From NCBI RefSeq assembly GCF_003086295.3, contig NC_092048.1, positions 111,244,276 to 111,308,275 of the forward strand: a stretch of 64,000 nucleotides of DNA. The letters run 5' to 3'. Positions 8,639-20,689 of this stretch are shown piece by piece. Each line of letters opens with the position of its first letter. Position 1 is the stretch's first letter. Under the pieces are notes generated by a model. That model had not been told where the DNA came from. It saw only the letters and a program-made list of their open reading frames with translations, and made no database searches. This DNA comes from Arachis hypogaea. Lineage: Eukaryota > Streptophyta > Magnoliopsida > Fabales > Fabaceae. Made by a program: the position numbers and the translations under genes.

Positions 8639-10379
8639 TGATGAGCGGATAATTTATACGCTTTTTGGCATTGTTTTTAGTATGTTTTTAGTAGGATCTA
8701 GTTACTTTTAGGGATGTTTTCATTAGTTTTTATGTTAAATTCACATTTCTGGACTTTACTATGAGTTTGTGTGTTTTTCTGTGATTTCAGGTATTTTCTG
8801 GCTGAAATTGAGGGACTTGAGCAGAAATCAGATTCAGAGGTTGAAAAAAGGACTGCTGATGCTATTGGATTCTGACCTCCCTGCACTCAAAGTGGCTTTT
8901 CTGGAGCTACAGAACTCGAAATGGCGCGCTTCCAATTGCGTTGGAAAGTAGACATCCAGGGCTTTCCAGAAATATATAATAGTCCATACTTTGGCCAAGA
9001 ATTGATGACGTAAACTGGCGTTCAACGCCAGCCTTCTGCCCAAATCTGGCGTCCAGCGCTAGAAAAGGATCCAAAACCAGAGTTGAACGCCCAAACTGGC
9101 ACAGAAACTGGCGTTCAACTCCACAAATGGCCTCTGCACGTGCTACACTTAAGCTCAGCCCAAACACACACCAAGTGGGCCCCGGAAGTGGATTTATGCA
9201 TCAATTACTTACTCATGTAAACCCTAGTGACTAGTTTATTATAAATAGGACCTTTTACTAATCTTTTTGACCATCTTTGGATTACCTTATGATCCTTTGA
9301 TCACGTTTTAGGGGGCTGGCCATCTCAGCCATGCCTGGACCTTCACTTATGTATTTTCATACGGTAGAGTTTCTACACTCCATAGATTAAGGTGTGGAGC
9401 TCTACTGTTCCTCAAAGATTAATGCAAAGTACTACTGTTTTCTATTTAATTCTTCTTATTTCGCTTCTAAGATATCCATTCGCACCCAAGAACGTGATGA
9501 AGGTGATGATTATGTGTGACGCTCATCACCATCTCCCCTATGAACACGTGCCTGACAAACACTTCCGTTCTACATGAAATAAGCTAGAATGAATATCTCT
9601 TAGATCTCCTAACCAGAATCTTCGTGGCGTAAGCTAGAATGATGGCGGCATTCAAGAGAATCCGGAAGGTCTAAACCTTGTTTGTGGTATTCTGAGTAGG
9701 ATTCAATGATTGAATGACTGTGACGAGCTCCTAACTCGCGATTGCAGGGCGTTAGTGACAGACGCAAAAGGATAGTAAATCCTATTCCAGCATGATCGAG
9801 AACCGACAGATGAATAGCCGTGCCGTGACAGGGTGCGTGAGCATATTATTCACTGAAAGGATAAGATGAAGCCATTGACAAGGGTGATGCCTCCAGACGA
9901 TTAGCCGTGCCGTGACAGGGCATTGGATCATTTTCCCGTGAGGTGACCGAAAGTAGCCATTGACAGTGGTGATATATCACATAAAGCCAGCCATGGAAAG
10001 GAGTGAGACTGATTGGGTGAAGATAGCAGGAAAGCAGAGGTTCAGAGGAACGAAAAGCATCTCCATTCGCTTATCTGAAATTCCTACCAATGAATTACAT
10101 AAGTATTTCTATCCCTACTCTATTATTTATTATTCGAAAACACCATTATCACTTTATATCTGCCTGACTGAGATTTACAAGGTGACCATAGCTTGCTTCA
10201 TACCAACAATCTCCGTGGGATTCGACCCTTACTCACGTAAGGTATTACTTGGATGACCCAGTGCACTTGCTGGTTAGTTGTATCGAAGTTGTGACAATTA
10301 TGAATTAAGATCAGAGCACCAAGCTTTGGAACCATTACCAGGATTTGTTCGAGCCTGGAGATCACAATTTCGTGCACCA
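8639..10379 (+). repeat. 3' LTR of element 1
   Basis: It differs from 705-2444 by about 18 substitutions and one extra C near 9048. The ends match TGATGAGCGG...GTGCACCA, and GAGCA follows at 10380-10384. Confidence 0.95.
9240..9247 (+). promoter_or_regulatory. TATA box in the 3' LTR of element 1
   Basis: TATAAATA at the position equivalent to 1305-1312. Confidence 0.45.
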
Positions 10380-10384
10380 GAGCA
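10380..10384. repeat. Target site duplication of element 1, right copy (GAGCA)
   Basis: Identical to 700-704; removing element 1 plus one copy rejoins the G reading frame at codon 14. Confidence 0.95.
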
Positions 10385-11496
10385 CAACCTGAAGAATAAA
10401 CGACCGCTAGGATAACTAAGGTGGTTGAGTTCCTTTTATTTTTTATTCCCTCCCACTTTTATTATATATGTTCCGGTTTTCTGCTATTTTGCTTTGTTTG
10501 CTGCATGATCCTTTATTAGTAGATTCATAGGTTCTAGTTTAATTTTTCTGTTAAGTGCTTTAATTCTGAAAGATGTCTCATGTATTGCCCACTAAGCTTG
10601 AAATTAAAAAGAAAGAAGAACAGATGTAGTGCATGAGAATTTGAATTTAATTTTTAGAGTAGTCTCACTTACTTAGATATGGTGGTATTTTCTGTGATTC
10701 TGAATGAATGCTTGAACAGTGCATATTTTTGATAATGAAGTTTATGAATGTTAAAATTGTTGGCTCTTGAAAGAATGATGAAAAAGAGAAATGTTATTGA
10801 TAATCTGAAAAATCATAAACTTGATTCTTGAAGTAAGAAAAAGCAGTGAAAAACACAAAGCTTGCGGAAAAAAAAATAAAAAAAAAATAAAATAAAAAAA
10901 AAGAGCAAGTAGAAAAAGCCAATAACCCTTTAAACTAAAAGGCAAAGGGTAAAAAAGGATCCAAGACTTTGAGCATTAATGGATAAAAGGGCCCAAAGGA
11001 ATAAAATCCTGGCCTAAGAGGCTAAATCAAGCTGTCCCTAACCATGTGCTTGTGGTGAAGGTATCAAGTGAAAAGCTTGAGATTGAGCAGTTAAAGTCGT
11101 GATCCAAAGCAAAAAGAGTGTGCTTAAGAACTCTGGGCACCTCTAACTGGGGACTCCAACAAAGCTGAGTCACAATCTGAAAAGGTTCACCCAGTTATGT
11201 GTCTGTGGCATTTATGTATCCGGTGGTAATACTGAAAAACAAAATGCTTAGGGTCATGGCCAAGACTCATAAAGTAGCTGTGTTCAAGAATCAACATACT
11301 GAACTAGGAGAATCAATAACACTATCTGGATTCTAAGTTCCTATGGATGCCAATCATTCTAAACTTCAAAGGATAAAGTGAGATGCTAAAACTATTCAGG
11401 ATTGCAGTTGTAAACCCCACTATAAGAAGAGACATGAGCTTAATCAAACTCTCATTCTCATGCAAATTCACATCCTAAGCTTATATTAGTTTTTGG

Positions 11497-11533
11497 TTGC
11501 TTGAGGACAAGCAACAGTTTAAGTTTGGTGTTG
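11497..11533 (+). promoter_or_regulatory. Hairpin and PPT-position module of G
   Basis: TTGCTTGAGGACAAGCAA (11497-11514) then AAGTTTGGTGTTG (11521-11533) abut the G LTR. The module is the same as in element 1 although the LTRs are of a different family. Confidence 0.65.
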
Positions 11534-12951
11534 TGATGCGTGAGCATCTTGTCTATCTTTTCCTAGTGAATTTGCATCTAATTTGTTGAGTTTAATTAAG
11601 AATTAATTATATTTTAGCCACTATGGATGCTATTTTGAGTTTTGTGCAATTTTATTTATTTTAGGTAGCATTCGGATGGATTTGATGAAGTTTCTGCAGA
11701 GAAAGAGAAGAAGCCAAGGAGATGACCAGCGAATACCGACGCGGACGCATGGCTCATGCGACCGCGCGGAATGGAGGAAATCGCAATGACGCGATCGCAT
11801 GCCTGACGCGATCGCGTGGACTGGAATCTGCACAAATGACGCGAACGCGTGGACGACGCGGACGCGTCACATGCGCCACGTGTAGAAAACGCAGAAAAAT
11901 GCTGGGGGTGATTTTTGGGCTATTTTAACTCAATTTTCAGCCCAGAAAACACAGATTAGAAGCTGCAGAATGGACAGAACAAGTGGTCCCCACCCATCAA
12001 CTGAAGATCTGTTAATTAATTCAAATTTAAATTCAAATCTTAAATTAGGAAAAGATATTATTTTAATTTTTAGTTTTAGATATTAGATTTCAAATTAATT
12101 AGGATTAGTTATAAAAGGGATCCCAATAGGGTGGTTCCAGAGGAACATTCAACAACATTCAACAACATTCCATAACATTATTCCATACAAATTTACATTT
12201 CATATTCCATGAGCAACTAATCCTCCATTGTTAAGGTTAGGAGCTCTGTCTATTGTATGGATTGATAATATTATTTGTCTATTTTAATTCATGTTTTGAT
12301 TTATATTTCAATAATTGTTTTTGTTCTTTATTTTATGAATTTGGGTGGAATGGAAGTATGACCCATGTTCTATGTGAGTTCTTGTAAAACTTGGAAAAAC
12401 TCTTTACTTGAACAATAGCTTGAAAACATATTATCCTGAATTTTTAATTGTTTGTATTTAACGGGATACGTGACATATAATCCCCTTATTTTGGATAATT
12501 AGGATTCTTGTGGCATATAAACTGGAATTTGATCATCACCCTCTAATTGGAATCAATTGACCAAGGAATTGGCAATTGACGAATATTAGAGGAGACTAGG
12601 AAGGTCTAAGGAATTAGGGTCTAGTCATAAATAGTTTGCATGAATTAAATCTTGCATGATTAAAATAGTTAATAAGAAAAGTCAATCAGGAAAATAGATA
12701 ACTCTGAAGCCTTAACTATTTCCCCATATATATTTCACAGCTTATTTACTGCTTCCTTGAAGAAATTCTTAATTACTTTTTAATGCTTTTGAACTCCCAA
12801 ATGCTATTTTCTGTTTGTCTAACTAAGCCTATCAAATACCATTGTTGCTTAATCCATCAATCCTCGTGGGATCGACCCTTACTCGCGTAAGGTATTACTT
12901 GGTACGACCCGGTGCACTTGCCGGTTAGTAGTGTGGTTATAAAATACCGCA
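11534..12951 (+). repeat. 3' LTR of G (TGATGCGTGAGCATC family)
   Basis: Starts with TG right after the PPT-position module. It contains an ACGCGATCGCGT array (11738-11880), the conserved block GGGATCGACCCTTACTCGCG and hairpin CCGG-tgcacttg-CCGG (12909-12924). The 3' boundary (…accgca) is estimated. Confidence 0.7.
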
Positions 12952-12959
12952 TGACCGCA

Positions 12960-13731
12960 CAACTTATCCAAATCTACCAAAATATCTTATCTTTTTCTTT
13001 CCCAAATCCTACTTTTTCTTTTCCCTTCTTCTTTCTTTCCCCCTTTCTTCCTTTTTCCTTCTTTCTCACTTTCTACTTTCTCTCTTTCACCACCATTATC
13101 AAGGTTTTTCTTTTCTTCTTCCCTCCTTACTTTTCTATTCTTCTTCTTATTTTTATATTTTCTTCTTCTTTTTTTTTTCTTTTAATTGGTGTTGGAAATT
13201 TATTTGGGTCATTGTTTCTTATGATTTGCTTGTGGATTGTTAAGGATTTGTTTGACAATTATATATTAATTTTATAGAGTTGCTTGCATGTTCAATTTAA
13301 TACTTTCAATAGCTTATCTACCATGCATGCTATGTGTTTGTGAAAACGCCCGTATGGCATTGTGCACTATTTTTAGATTTCTTTTAATCTACTACTCTAA
13401 ATGCTTGCTTTTCACAAAACCCTTTTTATATTTTATTAATTAAATATAATTGTTATTACAAAGATATTATTAGTTTGACAGACTTGGTAATCTAACTTGG
13501 ACCTTGAATGCTTGATCTATGCTACTCATGCCTTTGCCGGCATTCCAATAAACACCTTACATTTAACTGTCTTCATATGCACTTGCTATATTTCCATTGA
13601 TGATTTTTCACATGTAATCATGACCATGTGTTAACATCATTTGTTTTAATATGCATTGATTACCACCTTTCCCGTTCTCTTCCTTGCTCTAACCCTTGAA
13701 TTCTTAACATCCTTATTCTTTCCCTTTCAGG
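12960..13731 (+). other. Pyrimidine-rich untranslated stretch of F
   Basis: C/T-rich to about 13190, then AT-rich; no supported gene. It ends in a strong 3' splice-site-like sequence, ttctttccctttcag, immediately before gATGGCC. Confidence 0.6.
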
Positions 13732-13839
13732 ATGGCCACCAAGAAAGGAAAAGAGAAAGCTACTCCCAAACCACCAGCACAGGGAGCCATGACGGTCCCG
13801 ACTGTGGAGATACTGCTACCAGCCTCCCTTTGTTCCTGA
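13732..13839 (+). pseudogene. ORF1 remnant of F (35 codons)
   Basis: ATG at 13732 gives MATKKGKEKATPKPPAQG, a basic start like that of E ORF1 (MSDSQRKGKEKATTGK, 49242, - strand). It stops with TGA at 13837. About 30 bp later comes ttAAGTGTGGGGAGG (13869-13882), which in E follows the ORF1 stop. Almost the whole coding region is therefore deleted, leaving the start and the 3' flank. Confidence 0.65.
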
Positions 13840-14188
13840 CAGATGGCACCGAGGACGGTGCAAAGCCTTAAGTGTGGGGAGGTCGGTCAGTGCCTGACTT
13901 CCGAAGGTAATTTCTCTTCCTTAACACCAATAAAATAGTTATTTTTTCAATTTTTTTTAGAATAGGATAGATTGCATAGTAATAGGTTAATTGCATGCAT
14001 GTTCTACTTGATTGAAAAGATAATAAGTTCCTTTTAAAACCCTATTTTTGAAAATTTTAACTAATTTAAATCAAAACCTTTATGTTAAATTTGTTTGAAG
14101 TTGTAATTGGAACATAGTTTTTGAGCTAAAGAACACACAACCTGTGAGACTTTGAGCCTAAATACATGGTTACATTATTTAACCATAA

Positions 14189-14198
14189 TTATTTTATT
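14189..14198. repeat. 10-bp target duplication of Mutator-like element, left
   Basis: TTATTTTATT, repeated exactly at 15548-15557. Confidence 0.85.
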
Positions 14199-14781
14199 GA
14201 GTATATAGCCAAAATCGTCCCTGAAAGATACCCCAATCTCCATTTTAATCCTCGAAAGATAAAGTTAATCGAAATCATCCCCGAAAGATACACGATTGGT
14301 CACGTTAGTCCTTCCGTCAGTTGGATGATGACATGTCACGTTAAGTGCCACGTGGCATATGATGACGTGGGGGCTAATGCCGCGTGTCACAAGATGATTG
14401 GTTGACGTGTCAGCTCAGCGACACCTGGCATGCCACGTGTCAGGTCAGTGACACGTGGCATACCACATGGCACTTGACATTTAAAAAAGTTATTTATAAT
14501 CAAAATAGTCCTTGAAAGTTCAGACATAAGTCATTTTCATCCCTGAAATTTTAAAAATTAATCAAATTAGTCCTTATATAATTTTTTTATTTTTTCTTAA
14601 TAATATTAAATTTAAAATATTTTTTGATACTACTAATTTTAATAGAAATGTAATTGACAATCAAAAAATTAGTAATTGTATCTTTTCTTCTTAAAACTTT
14701 TTTTAATAAAATTATCTCTCTCCTTTAATTCTTGTCAAAATCTCTCTTATTCTTTTCTATTCTAAAATATTTTTCTTACAT

Positions 14782-14836
<55 letters not shown>

Positions 14837-15547
14837 TATTTGTTAACGTAAAAAAAGTTATATGCTCAAAATTAAAATTTATGTATGTTAACCTAAATGA
14901 AAGTAATACCGTAATGAAACAAAAAAAGATGTATAAATTTTTATTAACTTTGTTTAGGTTAACAAATACATACATTTCAATTTTGAGTATATATATATAT
15001 ATATATAAGAAAAAGGTTTTAGAATAGAAAAGAATAAGAGAGATTTTGACAAGAATTAGAGAGAGATAATTTTATTGAAAAAAAAATTAAGAAGAAAAGA
15101 TACAATTACTAATTTTTTGATTGTCAATTACATTTCTATTAAAATTAGTAATATAAAAAATATTTTAAATTTAATATTATCAAGAAAAAATAAAAAAATT
15201 ATATAAGGACTAATTTGATTAATTTTTAAAATTTCAGGAATAAAAATGACTTACGTTTGAATTTTCAAGGACTTTTTTTATTATAAATAACTTTTTTACA
15301 TGGCAAGTACCACGTGACATGCCACATGTCACTGAGCTGACACGTGGCATGCCAGGTGTCATTGAGCTGACACGTCAACCAATCATCTTGTGACATGTGG
15401 CATTAGCCCCCACGTCATCATCCAACTGACGGAAGGACTAACGTGACCAATCGTGTATCTTTCGGGGACGATTTCGATTAACTTTATCTTTCGAGAACCA
15501 AAATAGAGATCGGGGTATCTTTCAGGGACGATTTTGGCTATTTACTC
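14199..15547. mobile_element. Non-autonomous Mutator-like element with long terminal inverted repeats
   Basis: Length 1349 bp. The left end gagtatatagccaaaatcg is the reverse complement of the right end (cgattttggctatttactc) with one mismatch, and the two arms stay complementary for about 550 bp. Both arms carry clusters of CACGTGGCAT/TGACACGTGG. The centre is AT-rich with (TA)n. Terminal GAG and a 10-bp duplication fit the Mutator superfamily (9-11 bp). No transposase frame is present, so it must be mobilised in trans. The open frame at 14781-14975 lies in (TA)n and is not a gene. Confidence 0.85.
14787..14834. repeat. (TA)n microsatellite
   Basis: About 24 uninterrupted TA units in the centre of the inverted-repeat element; a second shorter run is at 14984-15007. 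Confidence 0.9.
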
Positions 15548-15557
15548 TTATTTTATT
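15548..15557. repeat. 10-bp target duplication of Mutator-like element, right
   Basis: TTATTTTATT, identical to 14189-14198. Confidence 0.85.
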
Positions 15558-16675
15558 CTTGTGTGCTTATTTCTCTATGATTGTAATTTGAATTTTATTT
15601 TATTCTATATGTCCAATGTTAATATGTTATATGCATGCATATGATTGAGGCCATTGTTTGTCTAGCTCACTTATCCCAAATAATCCTACCCTTTAAATTA
15701 CCTTGGTTAGCCACTTTGGGCCGTTTTAATCCCACTTGTTCTACATTTTACCACATTACTAGCCTTAAGCAGCAAAACAATTAAATATCCCAATTGAATC
15801 TTTGGTTAGCTTGAGATAGAAATTGTGTGTTAATTGAGTATGGGAAGATTGTGGGAACAAAGGTTAATAAAGGAATGTGTCATGATAAGATAATGGGAAT
15901 TTGGGTACCTGCTCATGTGAAACTATAAAAGAAAATTGAAAATCTATGTGCATTGATAAGCTATGTTTATTTTTATGTTCAACAATCAATGCATATAACA
16001 TAAATTAAAATAAGGGGACAAAATAATGGGACAAAATTACCCCAATGATAAGTTAAAGTTCAACAATCAATGCACATGTGATAAAATTAAAATAAAGGTT
16101 GATACATGAGTGTGGGATGCGAAAAGAAAATTCTGGGTAGCTAGGTATGAAATTTGAGGCTATATAGAAAATACATATATGATTAGGTGAAAGCTTGGGT
16201 TAGTTAAAGATTCAATTTATAAGCTCACTTAGCAATATATACCTTTACCCTTACCTTAGCCCCATTACAACCTTGAAAAGACCTCATGATGTTTGCATTA
16301 GTACATTAAATGTTGTTGATTGGTTAGGTGAAGAACAAAAATTAGAAAGCATGATTAGAGAAGGATAGAGTGATTACCCTATACACTAGAGAGATTAGAG
16401 TGCACACACACCATCAGTGAGGGTTCAATACTTGATTCTATGTTCCCTGCTTTCACGAGCTGTCTCCTTACAAATTTACTTGCTTTTACTGTATGATTTG
16501 AACTAGTGGAATTTGCTCCATGTTTGGTCTTAGAGAACTTATTTATTTTTAATCAGATAGACAAAATCATATAGTTGCATTCATGTATATAGGTTGCATT
16601 GCATTGCATAAGTCTTACATGCCCCTATTTATTCATATTTATCTCCTTCAACTAAGCATGAGGACAAGCTAATGT
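15558..16675 (+). other. 3' non-coding region of F
   Basis: AT-rich, no supported gene. It contains a local duplication (caacaatcaatgca near 15982 and 16060). It resembles the 3' region of E (25453-27214, read on - strand). Confidence 0.6.
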
Positions 16676-16691
16676 TTAAGTGTGGGGAGGT
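16653..16691 (+). promoter_or_regulatory. GAGGAC hairpin and polypurine tract of F
   Basis: AAGCATGAGGACAAGCTA is a diverged GAGGAC hairpin. It is followed by TTAAGTGTGGGGAGG, a better purine tract than that of elements 1-3, ending next to the LTR. Confidence 0.7.
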
Positions 16692-18169
16692 TGATAAACA
16701 ATTATTTTATGATTTATATTGTGTTTAATTGAGTGGTTTTATCAAGTCTTTCACCCACTTATTCATATGATTTGCATGTATTCACAATTCCTTCCTAAAA
16801 TTGTTCTATGATTAAAAACTTGCTTCCTAAAGATCTTTTAATTGAATATTTTTATTCTCCTTTATACCATTCGATGCCGTGATCTGTGTGTTAACTGTTT
16901 CAGGCTTCATAGGGCAGGAATGGCTTAGAGAATGGAGAGGAAGCTTGCAAATATGGAAGGAACACAAGAAATTGAGGAGATGACCAGCGAGAAGTGACGT
17001 AGGAGCATGACTCACGCGACCGCGCGAAATGGAGGAAATTGCAGTGACGCGCTCGCGTGCCTGACGCGAACGCGTGGATTGGAAACTACACGAGTGACGC
17101 GAATTCATGGACCACGTGCATGCGTGGCACGGAAAACGCTGAGTGACGCGAACGCATGGACGACGCGGTCGCGTGACGTGCGCGATCTGCAGAATTCACA
17201 GAAGTCGCTGGCGTGAATTTTGGGCCGCGTTCTAACCCAGTTTTTGGTCCAGAAACGCAGATTAGAGCCAGGGAACATGCAGAGACAACACAACTCTCAT
17301 TCCAGATAATTTTTAGTTTTTAGTTGAGAGATCTAGAGAGAGAATTCCACCTCTTTCTCTAGGTTTTTCTTTATACTCTTAATTTATGATTTGAAGATTT
17401 TGGCTTTGGTGATTGAGAAGAGTCTACCTCCGAAACTGGTCATTCTAGTTTGTTTCCCTACTTTTTACTTATTCTTTCATATCCTTAATTTGTCCAGAGT
17501 ACAATTGGATTATTTTTAGAATTATTTAATACAAAGACTATTTTTATTTATTTTTATTAATCTTTTTTATTATTATTTATCATGTCTCTTTTTATTTCCC
17601 CTTTTTATTTTGTGAAGTCTACATTTATGATAATGGAGTAGTTCATCAACTTGATTGGGAGTTGATTAAAAGGAGAACCTTGAGTTGGAATACTCAAGAG
17701 TTCAATTGTAATTGGTTCGTTGTTGGTTGGCTTGTTAGTCACTAACTCTAATCCTTCCCGAGGGAGAGGATTAGGACTTGTGAATAGAAGTTGACTTTCC
17801 TTCATTCGTTGAGGGTTCTAAGTAGAAATAACTACTAATTATTAATTGATCTTGAGAAAATTCCAACAAGGATAGAACTTCCGATTAATCTTCTCCCGGT
17901 CAAGATTTTTATTTAAATTACATAAATTCTCTAATTGAATTTCTTGTTTATCAAACTCAAAACCATTTTGGAAAACCTCCGATTAATAAAATAGCACATC
18001 TTTCCGCAACTCGTTGGGAGACGACCTGGGACTCATACTCCCAGTATTCTAATTCTAATTTTGTGACAACTCTTTTCTAAATTGACAAGTGGATTTTTGC
18101 TGGTTAAGAGCTATACTTGCAACGCCATTTTTCTTAATAATTCTTAATCTGTCAATTTTTGCCACGTCA
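16692..18169 (+). repeat. 3' LTR of F
   Basis: Runs from TGATAAACA to GCCACGTCA (1478 bp). It contains TTTCAGG near 16898, an ACGCG-type palindrome array (16990-17195), and the GACGACC motif with hairpin CTGGG/CCCAG (18026-18044). It is homologous to the E LTR. Confidence 0.75.
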
Positions 18170-18279
18170 GACGCCAAACGTCTAAGAATTCTCAAGATGA
18201 CAAGACTAAGGGGGCAACCCCTTCTGTACATTCCCGAGTAGTGTTTCCAATTGATGGAGAGACTTGTCCAAAAGGTATT
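18170..18279. other. Short spacer between F and C, origin unknown
   Basis: 110 bp not explained by either element. One + frame from about 18190 to the C junction is open, but it is too short to assign. It may be host DNA or an older repeat. Confidence 0.4.
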
Positions 18280-19593
18280 TAGTGCACGAAATTTCGATTA
18301 CACTTTTCACAACTCCGCACAACTAACCAGCAAGTGCACTGGGTCGTCCAAGTAATACCTTACGTGAGTAAGGGTCGATCCCACGGAGATTGTTGGCTTG
18401 AATCAAGCTATGGTTATTTTGTAAATCTTACTCAAGAGATTAATGATAAGAGTGGTTATATTTATGAAAAATAAATAACATAAAAATAACAGGTTTGGAG
18501 GTTTGAAGCTCGTCACAGTCATCCCTTCCCAGATCCTACTCGGAATACCACAGACAAGGTTTAGACTTTCTGGATCCCAGGAATGTTGCCAATTGGTTCT
18601 AGCCTATACCACGAAGGTTCTAACCTCCGGACTCGGTCCGTGGATCAGAAACCCAAGAGATACGCACTCAAGCTGTCGCCCAATGACTACGTTGAGCTCA
18701 GATAGAACGGAGTGGTTGTCAAGCACGCATTCATAGGGTTGAGGATAATGATGAGTGTCACGGATCATCATATTCTCCATATTAAAGTACGAGTGAGTAT
18801 CTTAGAATAGAATCAAGCGTGATTGAATAGAAAACAGTAGTAATTGCATTAATCCATTGAAACACAGCAGAGCTCCTCACCCCCACCTATGGGGTTTAGA
18901 GACTCATGCCGTCAAAGATACAATGTGAAGTGTAAAAATGTCATGAGGTACAAAATAAATCTCTAAAAGTAGTTTTTATACTAAACTAATAACCTAGATT
19001 TACAGAAAATGGATAAACTATGATAGATAGTGCAGAAATCCACTTCCGGAGCCCACTTGGTGTGTGCTTGGGCTGAGCATTGAGGCTTTCATATGTAGAG
19101 ACTTTTCTTGGAGTTAAACGCCAGGTTGCTACCTGTTTCTGGCGTTTAACTCCAGTTTTTATGCCAGTTCTGGCGTTTAACGCCAGAATAGGGTAGAAAG
19201 TTGGCGTTAAACGCCAGTTTGCGTGATCTCAACTCGGGAAAAGTATGGAATATTATATATTGCTGGAAAGCCCAGGATGTCTACTTTCTAACGCAATTGA
19301 GAGTGCACCAATTGGGATTCTATAGATCCAGAAAATCCATTTCGAGTGCAGGGAGGTCAGAATCCAACAACATCTGCAGTCCTTTTTCAGCCTCTGAATC
19401 AGATTTTTGCTCAGGTCTCTCAATTTCAGCCAAAAAATACTCAAAATCACAGAAAAAACACACAAACTCATAGTAAAGTCTAGAAATGTGAATTTTGAAT
19501 AAAAACTAATAAAAATATAATAAAAAGTGAATAAAATATACTAAAAACTACCTAAAAACAATGCCAAAAAGCGTATAAATTATCCGCTCATCA
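18280..19593 (-). repeat. 3' LTR of C
   Basis: Read on the - strand it starts TGATGAGCGG and ends near TCGTGCACTA. It contains a palindrome array (19110-19217) of the CTGGCGTTTAACGCCAG form and the CCAG/CTGG hairpin. It matches 56956-57150 and then lacks a stretch present in the other LTR (jump at about 18492). Confidence 0.85.
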
Positions 19594-19630
19594 CAACACC
19601 AAACTTAAATTGTTGCTTGTCCCCAAGCAA
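19594..19630 (-). promoter_or_regulatory. Hairpin and PPT-position module of C
   Basis: On the - strand TTGCTTGGGGACAAGCAA (19613-19630) then AAGTTTGGTGT (19596-19606), abutting the LTR. Confidence 0.65.
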
Positions 19631-20689
19631 TTGAAAACAAAATAGGATAAAAAGAATAGAATATAATATAAATCCCACAATATCAATGAAGCTTAGTTCT
19701 AATTAGATGAGCGGATCTTGTAGCTTTTTGCTTCTGAATAGTTTTGGCATCTCACTTTGAAGTTCAGAATGATTGGCATCTATAGGAACTCAGAATTAAA
19801 ATAGTGATATTGATTCTCTTAGTTTAGTATGTTGATTCTTGAACACAGCTACTTTATGAGCCTTGGCCGTGGCCCTAAGCACTTTGTTTTCCAGTATTAC
19901 CACCGGATACATAAATGCCACAGACACATAACTGGGTGAACCTTTTTAGATTCTGACTTAGCTTTGCTGAAGTCCCCAGTTAGAGGTGTCTAGAGTTCTT
20001 AAGCACACTGTTTTTGCTTTGGATCACGACATTAACCACTCAGTCTCAAGCTTTTCACTTGTACTTTCATGCCACAAGCACATGGTCAGGAACAGCTTGA
20101 TTTAGCCGCTTAGGCTAGGATTTTATTTCCTTGGGCCCTCCTATCCATTAATGCTCAAAGCCTTGGATCCTTTTTACCCTTGCCTTTTGGTTTTAAGGGC
20201 TATTGGCTTTTTCTGCTTGCTTTTTCTTTTTCTTTTTTTATTTTTGCCACTCTCTTTTCTTTTCGCAAGCTTTGTTATTCACTGCTTTTTCTTGCTTCAA
20301 GAATCAATTTTATGATTTTTTAGATTGTCAATAACATTTCTCTTTTTTATCATTCTTTCAAGAGCCAACAAATTTAACATTCATAAACTCCACTATAAAA
20401 AATATGCACTGTTCAAGCATTCATTCAGAAAACAAAAAGTATTACCACCACATCAATATAATTAAACTAATTTCAAGATAGAAATTGAAATTCATGTACT
20501 TCTTGTTCTTTTGTAATTAGGAACATTTTTCATTTAAGAAAGGTGAAGGATTTATGGGACATTCATAACTTTAAGGCATAGACACTAGACACTAATGATC
20601 ATGTAGTAAAGAAACAAAACATAAAGCTCAAAACCGAAAACAGAAAAACAATTAGACAAGGAGATTAAGGAACGGGTCCACCTTAGTGA
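19631..20689 (-). other. Conserved 3' non-coding region of C
   Basis: Same block as 7541-8601 in element 1, including the segment around 19880-20000. No gene supported. Confidence 0.65.

Larger units (their letters stand above)
705..10379 (+). mobile_element. Element 1: complete non-autonomous Ty3-gypsy (Athila-like) retrotransposon
   Basis: The element is 9675 bp long with LTRs of 1740 and 1741 bp that begin TG and end CA, a tRNA-Asp primer site, gag-protease, a truncated ORF2 and a 3' hairpin/PPT-like module, flanked by GAGCA repeats. By eye the two LTRs differ at about 18 positions plus one indel (about 1%), so the insertion is recent. No reverse transcriptase or integrase is present: protease is followed directly by the intergenic cassette and ORF2. 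Both its gag frame and its ORF2 are broken. Confidence 0.95.
664..10415 (+). pseudogene. ORF2 remnant of G (plant transposon protein), nearly all deleted
   Basis: The ATG at 664 opens with MAPKGRQ, like the ORF2 start of D (MAPKGKQ). The frame runs to 704, is split by element 1, resumes at 10385 and stops at 10413-10415, leaving about 23 codons. The downstream sequence (ctaaggtgg near 10416) matches what follows the complete ORF2 of element 3, so the body of the gene has been lost rather than interrupted. No function is expected. It shows that G was already non-autonomous before element 1 inserted. Confidence 0.7.
1..12951 (+). mobile_element. Element G: LTR retrotransposon, 3' part, interrupted by element 1
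   Basis: The visible parts are internal sequence 1-704 and 10385-11533 and a 3' LTR from 11534 to about 12951; the 5' LTR lies left of the window. Element 1 sits between two GAGCA copies (700-704, 10380-10384). G shows the same order as its relatives: GC palindrome array, pyrimidine-rich stretch, GAGGAC hairpin (595-612), AAGTTTGGTGT (619-629), ATG of ORF2 (664), conserved 3' non-coding region, second hairpin (11497-11514), then LTR. Its LTR starts TGATGCGTGAGCATC and differs from the TGATGAGCGG family. It is probably inserted in F. The LTR right end is approximate because no second copy is visible. Confidence 0.75.
12952..18169 (+). mobile_element. Element F: 3' part of an LTR retrotransposon of the E family
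   Basis: The visible part is internal sequence from 12952, a remnant of ORF1 (13732), a 3' non-coding region carrying a Mutator-like insertion, the PPT (AAGTGTGGGGAGG, ends 16690) and a 3' LTR (16692-18169). The LTR start TGATAAAC and body align with the E LTR read on the - strand. Upstream sequence and the 5' LTR are left of the window, beyond G. No polymerase is visible in the retained part. Confidence 0.75.

Noticed and set aside
14781..14975. Open frame in (TA)n with a Tyr/Ile repeat
   Set aside because: It is a translation of the microsatellite.
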